Source: Leptobrachium leishanense (Eukaryota; Chordata; Amphibia; Anura; Megophryidae). Taken from it: DNA of 64,000 bases. Made by a program: the position numbers and the translations under genes. Positions 54,162 to 64,000 of this stretch are shown here, in pieces. The notes below the pieces were generated by a model, which searched no databases, was not told the origin of the DNA, and saw nothing but the letters and a program-made list of their open reading frames with translations. The stretch lies in assembly GCA_009667805.1 (NCBI GenBank), contig CM019069.1, forward strand, positions 91,299,204-91,363,203, written 5' to 3'. Within the stretch, counting starts at the first letter, position 1; every line of letters begins with the position of its first letter.

Positions 54162-55385
54162 TCTGTGACATGTCCACCAGGTGGAATTCGACATTAGCAA
54201 TGCTGCAGTGCCTGCACAAGCAGCAGAGGGCCATCAACGAGTACCTGTGTGAGTATGGCACAAGGACAGGTTCAGGTCAACTTGGTTTTTTTTCCCCCCC
54301 GCAGTGGCTGATAATCAAGGATGCATGCACTGTACTGTCACCATTTGAGGAGGCAACGAGGATGGTGAGCAGGGACAGTGCATGCATCAGTGACACAATT
54401 CCTTTAGTGTTCCTGCTGGAGCACACTCTGTGGGGAATTATAGATGTGGCTCTAGAGGCAGAGCAGCGGGAGGAAGAGGAGGCCTTCCCTAGCTCTCAAG
54501 GCCCTAGTCTTTCTGCAGACAGCATTCCAGCGGGTCCTACTCAGATCAGACAGGAGGAGGATGAGGAGGAGGAGGACTATTTAAGTAGTGAGGGCATTGA
54601 ACTTGGGGATTCCTCAAGGCAGGGTTTTGTGTGCCCAGAAACAGAAGGGCTTGTGCGTGGCTGGGAGGAGGAAGTGCACGATACGGTCATCCTCATTGAC
54701 CAGGAAGACTCGGCAGCTAATGCCACCTCCAACCTACACTGCATGGGCTCCCTAATGATGCAAAGCCTGCTAAAGGACCCCAGGATTCGTGCTATCAAGG
54801 AGAGGGATCATTACTGGTTGGCAACCCTTCTTGATCCACGATACAAAGGGAAAGTTGCAGAGCTCATCCTGCCCGCACAGAGGGAGCACACGATGACAAA
54901 ACTTGAGGACGCTCTAAAGCGAAACTTGTGTAACACCTTTCAGGGGCACTGTTAGATTACCAAGTGCTGATACACGTGCTTCTGAGGCTGCAGGTGATCA
55001 GAGGAATAGCGGTGAAGGCCAGGGCCGCTTGACTGATGCATTTTTAAATTGTTTTAGTCCTTGACGCCCAGGGACGTCAAATGTAGGCACCCATTGCCAG
55101 CGTCTTCACCATATGGTGCAGGACTACCTAGGGGCAAGGGCAGACCTGGATACCTTTCCAGCAGATGATCCACTGGCTTACTGGGTGTTGAGATTGGATC
55201 ACTTGCCAGAACTTAGCCAATATGCTATGCAGCTACTAGGTTGCCCTTCATCTAGCGTGCTTTCCGAAAGGACGTTCAGTGCCGCTGGAGGTTTTGTCAC
55301 AGACAAAAGAGTGCGTCTTTCCACTGACTCTGTAGACCGGCTGACATTTATAAATGTCCTGGATCAGCAGCTATCAATCCCCTGA
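54162..55385 (+). pseudogene. hAT transposase, C-terminal third in shifted frames
   Basis: 54162-54955 encodes DMSTRWNSTLAML, LSPFEEATRMVS, an acidic insert and HYWLATLLDPRYKGK, a typical hAT order. It stops at 54955. 55113-55385, back in the frame of the N-terminal part, encodes the hAT C-terminal dimerisation domain: DPLAYWVLR, then LGCPSSSVLSERTFSAAG, with the third catalytic residue Glu in SER (codon 55266), and TDSVDRLTFINVL. Between them (54956-55112) no frame is well conserved. The gene is therefore broken at least twice, in addition to the missing Asp. Confidence 0.88.
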
Positions 55386-55449
55386 TGCTGAAGTAATGGA
55401 ATAGATAGGGGATGTCCTCTTCTGCATTCACAAAACCTCCAGCACTGAA

Positions 55450-56820
55450 CTCTTCCACAACACCACAAAAGGGTTACGGTGTGAAGGCACTTGCTGCCAT
55501 GAAAGGCACAATATCTGGCTGCACTGACGCCCATTAAAAAACTTTTCAATATAGGACCACATGGTCCACCCCTGCACTCTTCCACAATACCACAGAGGGG
55601 TTACTGTATGATGATACTTGCTGACCTGGCATTAAAGGCACAATATCTGGGTGCACTGACGCCCATTACCAGATCAAAAACTTTTTAATAAAGGACCACA
55701 TGGTCCACCCCTGCACTCTTCCACAATACCACAGAGGGGTTACTGTATGATGATACTTGATGGCCTGGCATTAAAGGCACAATATCTGGGTACACTGACA
55801 CCCATTAACAGATAAAAAAAAACACTTTTCAAAATAGGACCACATGGTCCACCCCTGCACTCTTCCACAATACTACAGAGGGGTAACTGTATGATGATAC
55901 TTGCTGGCCTGGCAACAAAGGCACAATATCTGGGTGCACTGACACCTTAACCAGATGCATATCTTTTCAATATAGGACCACATGGTCCACCCCTGCACTC
56001 TTCCACAATACCACAGAGGGGTTACTGTATGATGATACTTGCTGGCCTGGCACCAAAGGCACAATATCTGGGTGCACTGACGCCCATTACCAGATCAAAA
56101 ATTTTTCAATAAAGGACCACATGGTCCACCCCTGCACTCTTCCACAATACCACAGAGGGGTTACTGTATGATGATACTTGATGGCCTGGCATTAAAGGCA
56201 CAATATCTGGGTGCACTGACGCCCATTAACAGATAAAAAAACACTTTTCAATATAGGACCGCATGGTCCACCCCTGCACTCTTCCACAATACCACAGAGG
56301 GGTTACTGTATGATGATACTTGATGGCCTGGCATTAAAGGCACAATATCTGGGTACACTGACACCCATTAACAGATAAAAAAACCACTTTTCAAAATAGG
56401 ACCACATGGTCCACCCCTGCACTCTTCCACAATACCACAGAGGGGTTACTGTATGATGATACTTGCTGGCCTGGCACCAAAGGCACAATATCTGGGTGCA
56501 CTGACGCCCATTACCAGATCAAAATTTTTTCAATAAAGGACCACATGGTCCACCCCTGCACTCTTCCACAATACCACAGAGGGGTTACTGTATGATGATA
56601 CTTGATGGCCTGGCATTAAAGGCACAATATCTGGGTGCACTGACGCCCATTAACAGATAAAAAAAACACTTTTCAATATAGGACCGCATGGTCCACCCCT
56701 GCACTCTTCCACAATACCACAGAGGGGTTACTGTATGATAGTACTTGCATACCTGGCACTAAAGGCACAATATCTGGTGCACTGCCATTGACGCCTGTAT
56801 CAGATTCATATCCTCAGAGG
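55450..56820 (+). repeat. ~140-bp tandem array in the hAT 3' region
   Basis: Nine to ten units of 138-144 bp, each with GGACCACATGGTCCACC, CCCTGCACTCTTCCACAATA and GGCACAATATCTGG. The palindrome GGACCACATGGTCC in each unit could pair within itself. The starts of TGCACTCTT are at 55573, 55712, 55856 and 55994 in the first units. Pieces of the same unit occur in the truncated copy at 14127-15022. Confidence 0.93.
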
Positions 56821-57909
56821 GGTTACGGTGTGACGGCACTGTTGCCGACGCTAAAAGCCCAATTTTAAAGCACCTATTGTTACTTTCATCCAAAGCCTGC
56901 ATAAGTTTCACAATAATTTAGCCCAAAAAAACACTAAACTTTTTCTGCGCGTCCTAAAATGTCTTTTCATACAGGCTGCCACCCCAAGCAGTTGTTTATG
57001 GATAGATTAAAGAAAAAGCATTTACGATATTTGAAGGGATTTTTGGTTTTTATTTTTAACCCTTACTTAATGGAAGACTCAGTGTCCCTTTAAAAACTTT
57101 TTTTAAAAACTCTTTGTCCTTGTTTCCTGTCCCCCAGGGCACTACCCGGAACATACACCTTTTATGGCAAATATGCTAGCATATATGCCCTCTTGGAGGG
57201 CACTCTAAAAAACCGAATTTTCAGCCCCATTGACTTGCATGGGGGTTCGGGTTCGGATTCGGGTTCGGTCCCGAACAAATGGGAAGTTTGGGTTCGGGCT
57301 CGAACCGAACTCAGGGAGTGTTCGGCTCATCCCTAGTACACAGAGAGAATAGTCAAATGTAGGCAAAGTCGGCAACAGATCGGGTCCTCAGAACAAACAG
57401 GGTCAGTAACAAGTATACAAACTGATTCAGTAAGCTAGCGATGCGGGAATGAAACTCCACGGCAAGGCAAGGTGTACAGCGCACGTTCCTGATTTAAAGG
57501 TCCCGGCGGCTCACAGCTGCGCCAGGGCCCCCCTGATCGCCACCCGGGGCCCTGGATGTCTGTTTCTATCCACCCTTCTTTCTCAATCTCTTTTGCAACT
57601 CTATACCAAGCTTCTGCTACATTCCATATTCCATTGTCAATCAACATTCCTTTTTTATTCTTCAATAAGCTTCTCCATTCCTCTGCTTGTAGTCTGGGAC
57701 TATGTAAGCCACAGACTCTACAGAGAAGTTTCAATTTCATAACATTCTTCTTCCCTCCTCTTTCTTCAACTAACTTACATGGAGTCACCCATCCCGCATG
57801 GCTACTCTGTTCGTTACCCGTCGCTGATTGTTAGCTTTTTTCCTGATCAATTGAAGCAATTCACATAGTTTATCAATAGTCAGAAATGAGGATAGACCTA
57901 TACCTATCG

Positions 57910-58240
57910 TGTCTTACTACCAGATATATCCAATACCTGTTACCGCCAGATCACGACAATAAAGCGTCTCAACCTCTCCCTATATTCCAAATATAGTATA
58001 TAAATATCTTACTACCAGATATGCCTTTCTTGCATCACCTGTTACCGCTAGATATGTATATTTATGGATAATGTGAGCTACTACCAGATATGCCTTTCCT
58101 GCATCACCTGTTACCGCTGCTCACAATACCCCCTCTGGCTTTCAATCAAACTACACCTCCATCAGAAATATATTGTGTCTTACTACCAGATATGCCTTTC
58201 CTGCATCACCTACTTACCGCCAGACCACGATAGTCTCTCT
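57910..58240 (-). repeat. Irregular repeats in the retroviral leader
   Basis: TACTACCAGATAT-type words occur at 57915, 58010, 58079 and 58181, each followed by a CACCTGTTACCGC-type segment, in blocks of about 50 bp at irregular spacing (95, 69 and 102 bp). Confidence 0.7.
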
Positions 58241-58567
58241 GATCACCAATCAAACCAATTTCCCATCAGGAAATATGCCATCAACACAAAGCACCATGAA
58301 CAGACAATCAGACAACCAGACAACAGGCATGTGACTCGTGGGTCAATAAACGGGCATCTGAGCCAAGTTAAATAAAGCCCACTTTTGGTGTCCGCCAAGT
58401 GCCATGCTTGGATTCCCTGGACGGGGACCGCGGGCCAGAACACGTCACAAGTAGATAACAAAGTTATCTTACCGTGAGGTACGAAGGTGATCAGGCTCCG
58501 CTCTGGTACGGTCTCCGTCTGCCAGGAAGTCGTTGTTGTTGGCACCTGTCAGAGCAAAATCTCAGAA

Positions 58568-58585
58568 GCCCCATGTTGGGCGCCA
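58568..58585 (-). promoter_or_regulatory. Retroviral primer-binding site (tRNA-Lys type)
   Basis: On the minus strand this reads TGGCGCCCAACATGGGGC, one base different from the established Lys-1,2 tRNA primer-binding site used by several retroviruses. It lies 2 nt from the LTR end (..CACATCA, 58588 upward), the expected spacing. Confidence 0.8.
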
Positions 58586-58587
58586 AT

Positions 58588-58923
58588 TGATGTGGAGGAC
58601 TTAAACAGTCTCTCGGATGCCTGCTTCTGTCCAAATGGGTTGGAGAATTTAATCAATTCAAGTGCGCACTGAAAGAAATGACACCGACACGCTGGATAGT
58701 CGTCTATGTAGTCTTTCTCGGACAAGCCGAGCAAGTTCTCTGTTTAATTGAAAAATGATACATGCTTATATGCCGCTTTAGTGCGTAAGCGGAAACAGGG
58801 TGTGAACTAATAATTTAATTATCATCCGCAGTAAAATTGCAAACTCATACTGATTAAATCACAAAACGAAAGAACCAAAGATCAGCTTATTCCAAATGTT
58901 GACTTATTTTGAGTCGTCGTAAA
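58588..58923 (-). repeat. Retroviral LTR, partial
   Basis: It starts (in plus coordinates) TGATGTGG next to the primer-binding site. A minus-strand GCATATAAGCAT near 58765-58776 could be the TATA box. The far end is not found before the hAT insertion at 58932 and may continue after 60530. Confidence 0.5.
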
Positions 58924-58931
58924 ATGTCAGC

Positions 58932-60521
58932 TAGGGATGAGCTGTTCGGTTCGATCAGTTCGGAGTTCGACTCGAACACTGGCAGTTTGAAAGTTTGCGA
59001 ACTTCGAACTTTTTGGCGTGTTCGGTTTGAGTTCGAAAAAAAAAAAACATTTTGAAAAAAGTATAAAAAATACTAAAAAAACAGAAATAAAGAGACTCTT
59101 TACTGCAGAATATTATAAGCAACGGTTTATTAGATATTAAATTAAAAAACTACCCAGGGCAGAAGGCACGCATGTGGGCGATGATTACGGACGCAGTCAA
59201 CGCGGTGGGAGGCAATGGACGGACTGTGTACGTCGTCAAGAAGCGGTGTATATATAATAGCATAAACATGTTACATACACATAACACACATTACATACAG
59301 TACATCTACCAACATATGTCAACACATGCTGCAGCGTAATGTATTATCTGTTTGTTAGACAATTGTGACTGTCATAAAATTATTCTGGCTTTATTTAAAA
59401 TATTTGCACACGTGTACATTTTTCTGAAACTTTCACACCTCAAAATTACATGTGCTTTGAGTGCATGAGGCTTGCATAGGATTTTTTGCGCCGCCTGTGT
59501 GTTTCATCTTTAAAATGCTGCAATGGGTGATGTGGATTTTCTATCTTACAATGAAAGCATGCTTTAAAGTCTGCCTAATGTCTAGGTGCAAAGATTCTCA
59601 CCCCTAAATGACATGTGCTCGCAGCAGGGCTCTCAAACGGCGTAAACAACAGGTGTTAATTAATGTTTGGAAATAACATGTGCTTCTAATTAGTCTGGAC
59701 TCATGAATTTGATACATTGCCTGCAGACTGGGTGTGGCTCCTGCACATGTATGAACGTTATGCTTCTGAATTCTAAGAAGTGTTCATTCCTACTACATGT
59801 TCCTCTGATATGTTGTTTAACCCCTTAAGGACCAGGGCTCTGTAAAGCCAATCATTAATGATGTAGATGTTATGTCATTTGTCATCAAGGACTTAATAAA
59901 ATCTTTATCACACTTAGATTTAAACGTAATATTCCAGTATTTGTATGTCATGTACCTCTCCCGAAAGGCCTATGTGAGCATACAATTATTATTGTGTTAG
60001 ATCTTCTAGATGCTTCTGCATTAGTAACACAACACAACGTGAAAATGTCTATCATAAAGTGTACAAGCTGAGTCCCTAGAGTCTCTGACTATCCATTGTC
60101 ATATATACCTTGCTTTATACATATAATACATTCCCTCATCTAACAGGATAGTAGCCAGTCCCTGTGCATTTTAACCCCTTAAGGGTGGCTAGGTGTCGTG
60201 TGTGGGTCTCTGATGGCGATGTTTCTATACATCCTACAAATCCGCCACTTCACAGGCAGGTTATGAGGACCTCCTAGGCACGATATTTGAAGGAATTTTT
60301 CGTTTTCATTTTTAACCCTTATTTTATGGAAAACTCACTTTAAACGTCTTTTTTTAAACTTTTTGTCCTTGTTTCCTGTCCCCCAGGGCACTACCCGGAC
60401 CCCCAAACACCTTTTATGGCAAATATCTTGCATATATGCCCTCTTGCAGGGCACTCTAAAAACCAAACTTTTGAGTCCCATTGACTTGCATTGAGTTTGG
60501 TTCGAGTTCGGCTCATCACTA
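58932..60521 (-). mobile_element. Non-autonomous hAT element, 1.6 kb
   Basis: The termini are TAGGGATGAGCTGTTCGG and GAGTTCGGCTCATCACTA, with a perfect 8-bp duplication ATGTCAGC (58924-58931, 60522-60529). It has the same interior as 12169-13367 but in opposite orientation, including the shared module (about 59088-59145), CAAACGGCGTAAACAACAGG (59634) and GACTGGGTGTGGCTCCTGC (59727). It is longer because of an extra segment at about 59150-59600. No transposase. Confidence 0.93.
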
Positions 60522-60809
60522 ATGTCAGCCCCTTTTGATCATCAGGGGTGTAGTCCTGTTCAGATATAGCATGTTCAGGATGTCCCGCATCCTTTTTACT
60601 TGTACCAAAAAGGGAAACCGCATGACTTGTGATTTAGCCATCTGTTAAAACAGCGAGTTAAGCAAAATACAATTTCTCCCTGTAAGAGACAGTTATTAAT
60701 TTAATTTCTTAAAGCCGTCTTAAAGCTGTACTAACATACCTAAATAAATGAGCATTTTTCTAAGCTGTTCATTATTATTAAAGCAGATACATATTTCTTG
60801 TCCATAACA
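60522..60809. other. No recognisable gene
   Basis: AT-rich sequence that may include the remainder of the retroviral LTR; nothing distinctive. Confidence 0.35.
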
Positions 60810-61636
60810 CTGGGAGCAGTCCTGCACCCTTTTTCCTTCACAAATGGAACGAGACAGGGGTGTCCTCTTTCGCCAATACTCTTTGGATTATCTCTTGAAC
60901 CCCTGCTCTCATTCATTTGTGTGGACCCTCTAATTAGAGGTATCTCGTAAGGTGGTGCTGAATATAAGGTTTCGGCATATGATGATGATGTAATCCTGTC
61001 TCTCACCAGTCCTGTCTGTGGCTAGGTTGCTGGAGGTGTTGGATCGGTTCTCTGGGGTGGCGGAGTACAAAATCAATATGTCCAAATCTACGGCTCTCCT
61101 TTTGGGTACCTCTGGGGCTGAAGCTGTGGATCTACAGCGCCGCTTTGGTTTCCACACAACCACGAGCTCCATCCCATACCTAGGCATTCATATCCCTGGG
61201 TCTCATTTGGAAGTTTTTTCGCTTAACTATACTCCGTTGTTTCAGCAAATCAAATGTGATCTTGACCATTGGGCTGAACTGCATATTACGTGGTTGGGGA
61301 GGGTGCATTGTATTAAGATGAATGTTCTGCCTCGCCCCCTGTATCTCTTTAAGGCCCTCCCGGTGTTATTACACCAGACGGACCTCTCGAATTTGCAGGC
61401 CACGATTGATGCCTCCGTGTGGGATAACAGGAGACATAGAGTGGCGTGGCAGCGGGTGGGATGGGATTGCTATATCTCCTCTCATACTACAGGGCTGCAC
61501 GTCTCGCTCAGATAGTGGCATGGCACTACCTAATAGGCACCCATCACTGGATGGATTTGGAGTCCTCAATGATGTCTCCGGTTTGCCCTCAAGTTTGGCT
61601 CTGGACTTCTCCCGCCTGTCACCCTGCACTGCGCAC

Positions 61637-62357
61637 TTGGGATGTGTTTTTGGATGCGGCCGATTTTCCGAAAATTTTTAGATCCGAAAATGGCAGATCC
61701 GAAAAAGTTTTCCGAGCCGAAACGAAAAATTTTTCGGAATTTTCGAATGGACTTGAAATGTGTCAAATCGAAATTTATTTTCGCTCTATTCCTGATTTCG
61801 GTTCCATTCGTGATTTGGGTTCCATTTCGGTAATTCTGGACATCGTATATTTAACTATTATCGGTTATATCGCTGATTCTGTAAATTTTGTATTTGTAAT
61901 TGCGTATCACTTGTTTCTTGTGGCATTCGGGTCAGTTTAGCGTTTTTTAAATCGTTTTGTTCATTTTTTTTGTTCCTTGGCTTTCATACCATTTTAATAT
62001 GATTAAATAAAGTTGTGAAATGTATATTCAATTATTCATAAGAAAAAAAGGATCTTTATTTAATAAAAAAAAACACGATAGAATCGCCAGAATTATCGTA
62101 GACACTTTGAAACGAGGAGAACAGACGTTCCGAAAAAACGAAAATTTCCGAAATTTCCGAAAAGTCGATACAAAAAACGAGCAAAGTGACACGAAAATAC
62201 GAAAAATGGTCGATATTCCAAAAAAAAGTACACGAAAAACGATCCGAACCGAACCGAATCGAAACAGAAATCGGTCGAAACGAGCCGAATCGAAAAGTTT
62301 AAACATCCGAACAAATCGAACCGAATCGAACCGAAAAAAAATCGGTGCACAAGCCTA
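61637..62357. mobile_element. Non-autonomous hAT element of a second family, 721 bp
   Basis: Flanked by a perfect 8-bp duplication CTGCGCAC (61629-61636, 62358-62365) and interrupting the L1 relic mid-codon-run. The termini TTGGGATGTG and its inverted partner CACAAGCCTA pair imperfectly. Both subterminal regions are crowded with CCGAAAA/TTTTCGG and CGAACCGAA words. It encodes no transposase; frames of 60-160 codons here are low-complexity artefacts. Confidence 0.85.
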
Positions 62358-62503
62358 CTGCGCACAAAGTGTCCGGACCATTGTGACTTCCATCAAAATT
62401 TGGGTCTCTGTCCCCACCAAATGTAACCTCACCTGCTATCCCTCGCCGCTCACCCCCATTCCTGTGTAACAAGGCTTTAGCCTGGCGTTGGCCAATATCA
62501 GGA

Positions 62504-63077
62504 GGCCTGTTCAATACCTCAGCAGCTGCTGAATTGCTGCAGCGCAGCAATTCAGTTTGCTGCAGCAGTGTCGTTGAACCCTTTGGATGTGAATTTTGAA
62601 TCCAAAATGGCCGACGATTTCTTAATGAAAAATTCAGATTGTTTTTCGGATCACTCGGACAAAATATAATAAAGAGAAGCAGTAAGCACAATTCCGTTTG
62701 GTATGCACACACCACAAAATGATAGTTTTTAATGAATAAACGTTATGTTTACTTCTGAAACAATATATAAATTGAACTGTAATATATGTCTATGTGCAGG
62801 GGGAAATAATAAATAAATATTTTGTGCTTTGGTGAACAAAAACCTCAAAATTAACATTGCTGTACGGAATTATTACTTGCTTCGAGGCGGCGGCCATCTT
62901 GCTGTACGGCATTGTTACTTGCTTCATGGCGGCGGCCATCTTTAAAACGTCACACTCAGCATCTCCTCGGGTCTCTGCAAGTGCTAGGTTAGCACTGCTG
63001 AGCGCTGAGCGGTTGAACGGCGTTCAATGGCAAGTTGCTAACTTAGCACTTGCAGCGGCTGAGATATTGAACAGGGC
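62504..63077. mobile_element. 574-bp MITE
   Basis: The ends GGCCTGTTCAATACCTCAGC and its partner CTGAGATATTGAACAGGGC form inverted repeats of about 25 bp with few mismatches. A second inner inverted set (GCAGCGCAAGTGCTAAG-type words) is visible on the right. It interrupts the same L1 relic. I cannot fix a target duplication, so the superfamily is open. Confidence 0.65.
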
Positions 63078-63465
63078 TAGGGATGCTATGCTCAAGGACG
63101 AACTCTTGACAAAAGGTGCGGCATACTATGGACGCCTTCCATAAACTGTGGGAGCCCTGGATGGAATAAATGTTTAGAGACTCTGTTTTGACTTCTGCTT
63201 CTCGCCATGGTGTGATGATACTGTTTCATGGCTGTGTTGAATGCAACTGAATGGCTTTTTCTCTCCTTTCCTCCCCCCCCTTCCTGTTTTTTTTTTCTCT
63301 CCCTCTCTTTTCTCCCTCTGGCTCCATCTACCCTTGTCTGTCTACTCCTGTTTGTCCTTTTAAAATTGCACCATGCTTTTGTATTCTTCTGACGGATTGT
63401 CTTAATGTCCGCTCACGCTGTTCTGTACTTGTTCCTGTTGGTGCTAAAACTTAATAAACTATTTT

Positions 63466-64000
63466 TTAAATTTCTTTTAAAATATACAACGAAAGTATTC
63501 TTTGCATTGTGTTGCCTCTACAAATTAGCCTCAGGCAATATTTACAAAGTCAATTTTGAATAGGTTCTAGAACATGAGTGAAATCAGAACATTTTGTGAA
63601 ACCTTTTCTGCCTCTTTTTTTTTTACAATACTGCTCAATTAGGATGGCTCTATTTGCATTTTTAGATCAAAGCTTAAAGCCTCAAAATTATTCCTTTTTG
63701 AAGAAAATAATAATTTTATTCAAGTATTATTTTATACATTTTTTTTCACTATTGGCACTCCGTGTATTGTATAACGAAATGAACAATAAGTATATTGTAA
63801 TGAATACATTTCAAATTAAAAATTTTAATGACTAATTTTTTATGTTTTGTGGTTACTGAGAATTATTACATGTGTGTCCTTGGGAACAAAATATATATTT
63901 TATTTGTTTATGACACTATTGGAGGTGTTTTGAAGTTTTCCCACATAGTTCTTCTCCACTGTAAGCTGTACCTTTCTTTAAGCACTTTTGATTTCAGAAT
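63466..64000. other. AT-rich DNA, no recognisable feature
   Basis: No gene, terminal repeat or tandem array is visible up to the window end. Confidence 0.4.

Larger units (their letters stand above)
45080..57335 (+). mobile_element. Transposase-bearing hAT element, 12.3 kb, with nested LINE
   Basis: The termini are TAGGGATGAGCTGTTCGG (45080) and GTGTTCGGCTCATCCCTA (57335), with a perfect 8-bp duplication GTACACAG (45072-45079, 57336-57343). Removing the nested LINE and its second target copy leaves about 6.56 kb. The order is terminal repeat, tandem 5' region with 81-bp units, transposase, tandem 3' region with ~140-bp units, terminal repeat. It is the only copy in the window with transposase sequence; the copies at 12169, 14127, 44299 and 58932 share its ends. 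The transposase is broken, so it is no longer autonomous. Confidence 0.95.
57540..58587 (-). mobile_element. Endogenous retrovirus 5' fragment: leader and gag-like start
   Basis: Read on the minus strand, a primer-binding site (58568-58585) is followed by a ~780-bp leader and an open gag-like frame from 57788. The frame's first ~80 residues are basic with WRSLLKNKKGMLIDNGIW and VAEAWYRVAKEIEKEGW, which suggests a matrix-like helical domain; I do not recognise the group. Resemblance to coding is lost near 57540, where an unrelated GC-rich repeat begins. No pol or env is present. The fragment is an old, non-functional copy. Confidence 0.55.
60810..63465 (+). pseudogene. L1-like ORF2 relic, interrupted
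   Basis: In pieces: 60825-61010 has TNGTRQGCPLSPILFGL; 61018-61470 continues in another frame with YKINMSKSTALLLG, PYLGIHIPG and WLGRVHCIKMNVLP; 61446-61628 continues as GGMGLLYLLSYYRAARLAQIVAWH. After the hAT insertion the order resumes at 62366 with TIVTSIKIWVSV and CYPSPLTPIP, and after the second insertion an ORF2-like end stops at 63144. A 3' UTR with AATAAA near 63452 closes it. It has at least two frameshifts and two insertions. It is more diverged from the intact copy than the 19726 copy is from itself in reading frame, so it belongs to an older L1 lineage. Confidence 0.8.

Noticed and set aside
57915..58190. CRISPR-like repeats with spacers
   Set aside because: Repeats are imperfect, spacing is irregular (95, 69, 102 bp), and the setting is a vertebrate retroviral leader.
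62020..62469. 149-codon Arg/Asn/Lys-rich frame
   Set aside because: Composed of CGAAAA/CGAACC words of the hAT element and runs across its boundary into the L1 relic.

Overview
This is vertebrate nuclear DNA, most likely from an amphibian, probably a frog. That is an inference: the sequence is AT-rich, has no recognisable host exon, and carries a mix of mobile elements usual for large amphibian genomes: DIRS, Penelope-like, L1-like with a C-terminal zinc knuckle, CR1-like, many hAT copies, gag-only LTR elements, a retroviral fragment and tRNA-derived SINEs. I found no host gene, no functional tRNA or rRNA gene, and nothing prokaryotic. Almost every substantial reading frame belongs to a mobile element.

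Layout. 1-2036: a non-autonomous DNA transposon end and a composite SINE. 2037-7829: a nearly complete DIRS retrotransposon on the minus strand, with inverted termini, an internal complementary region, gag, RT/RNase H and tyrosine recombinase; it is frameshifted. 7830-19700: unclassified AT-rich DNA with nested small DNA transposons (9796-10845 containing 9814-9998; hAT 12169-13367 inside a LINE relic; 14127-15022; 15560-16259; 19416-19596). 19726-21265: a 5'-truncated L1-like copy with a 15-bp target duplication. 22072-22583: a solo LTR with a 5-bp duplication, inside a 70-bp tandem array. 26221-28425: a CR1 relic split by a 1.1-kb DNA element. 28501-32825 and 40103-43123: two LTR elements that each carry only a zinc-knuckle protein. 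33984-34850: a CR1 3' end. 35740-38884 and beyond: a Penelope-like element with 0.8-kb inverted arms, a GIY-YIG endonuclease relic, two opposed LINE insertions and a candidate hammerhead ribozyme. 45080-57335: a 12.3-kb hAT element with a degenerate transposase, into which an apparently intact 5.7-kb L1-like element (45664-51339) has inserted. 57540-58923: the 5' end of an endogenous retrovirus (minus strand), beside a 1.6-kb hAT copy (58932-60521). 60810-63465: an L1 relic holding two further DNA transposons.

The hAT family with termini TAGGGATGAG..CTCATCCCTA links the window: one transposase-bearing copy and four internally deleted or truncated relatives (12169, 14127, 44299, 58932). Target-site duplications, several of them perfect, give a relative order of insertion. 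The observations I rate highest are the Penelope hammerhead candidate at the edge of the inverted arm, the paired gag-only LTR lineage whose start codon lies 2 nt from the LTR, the one-sided 24-bp minisatellite expansion in one LTR, and a ~55-bp module shared by DNA transposons with unrelated termini.
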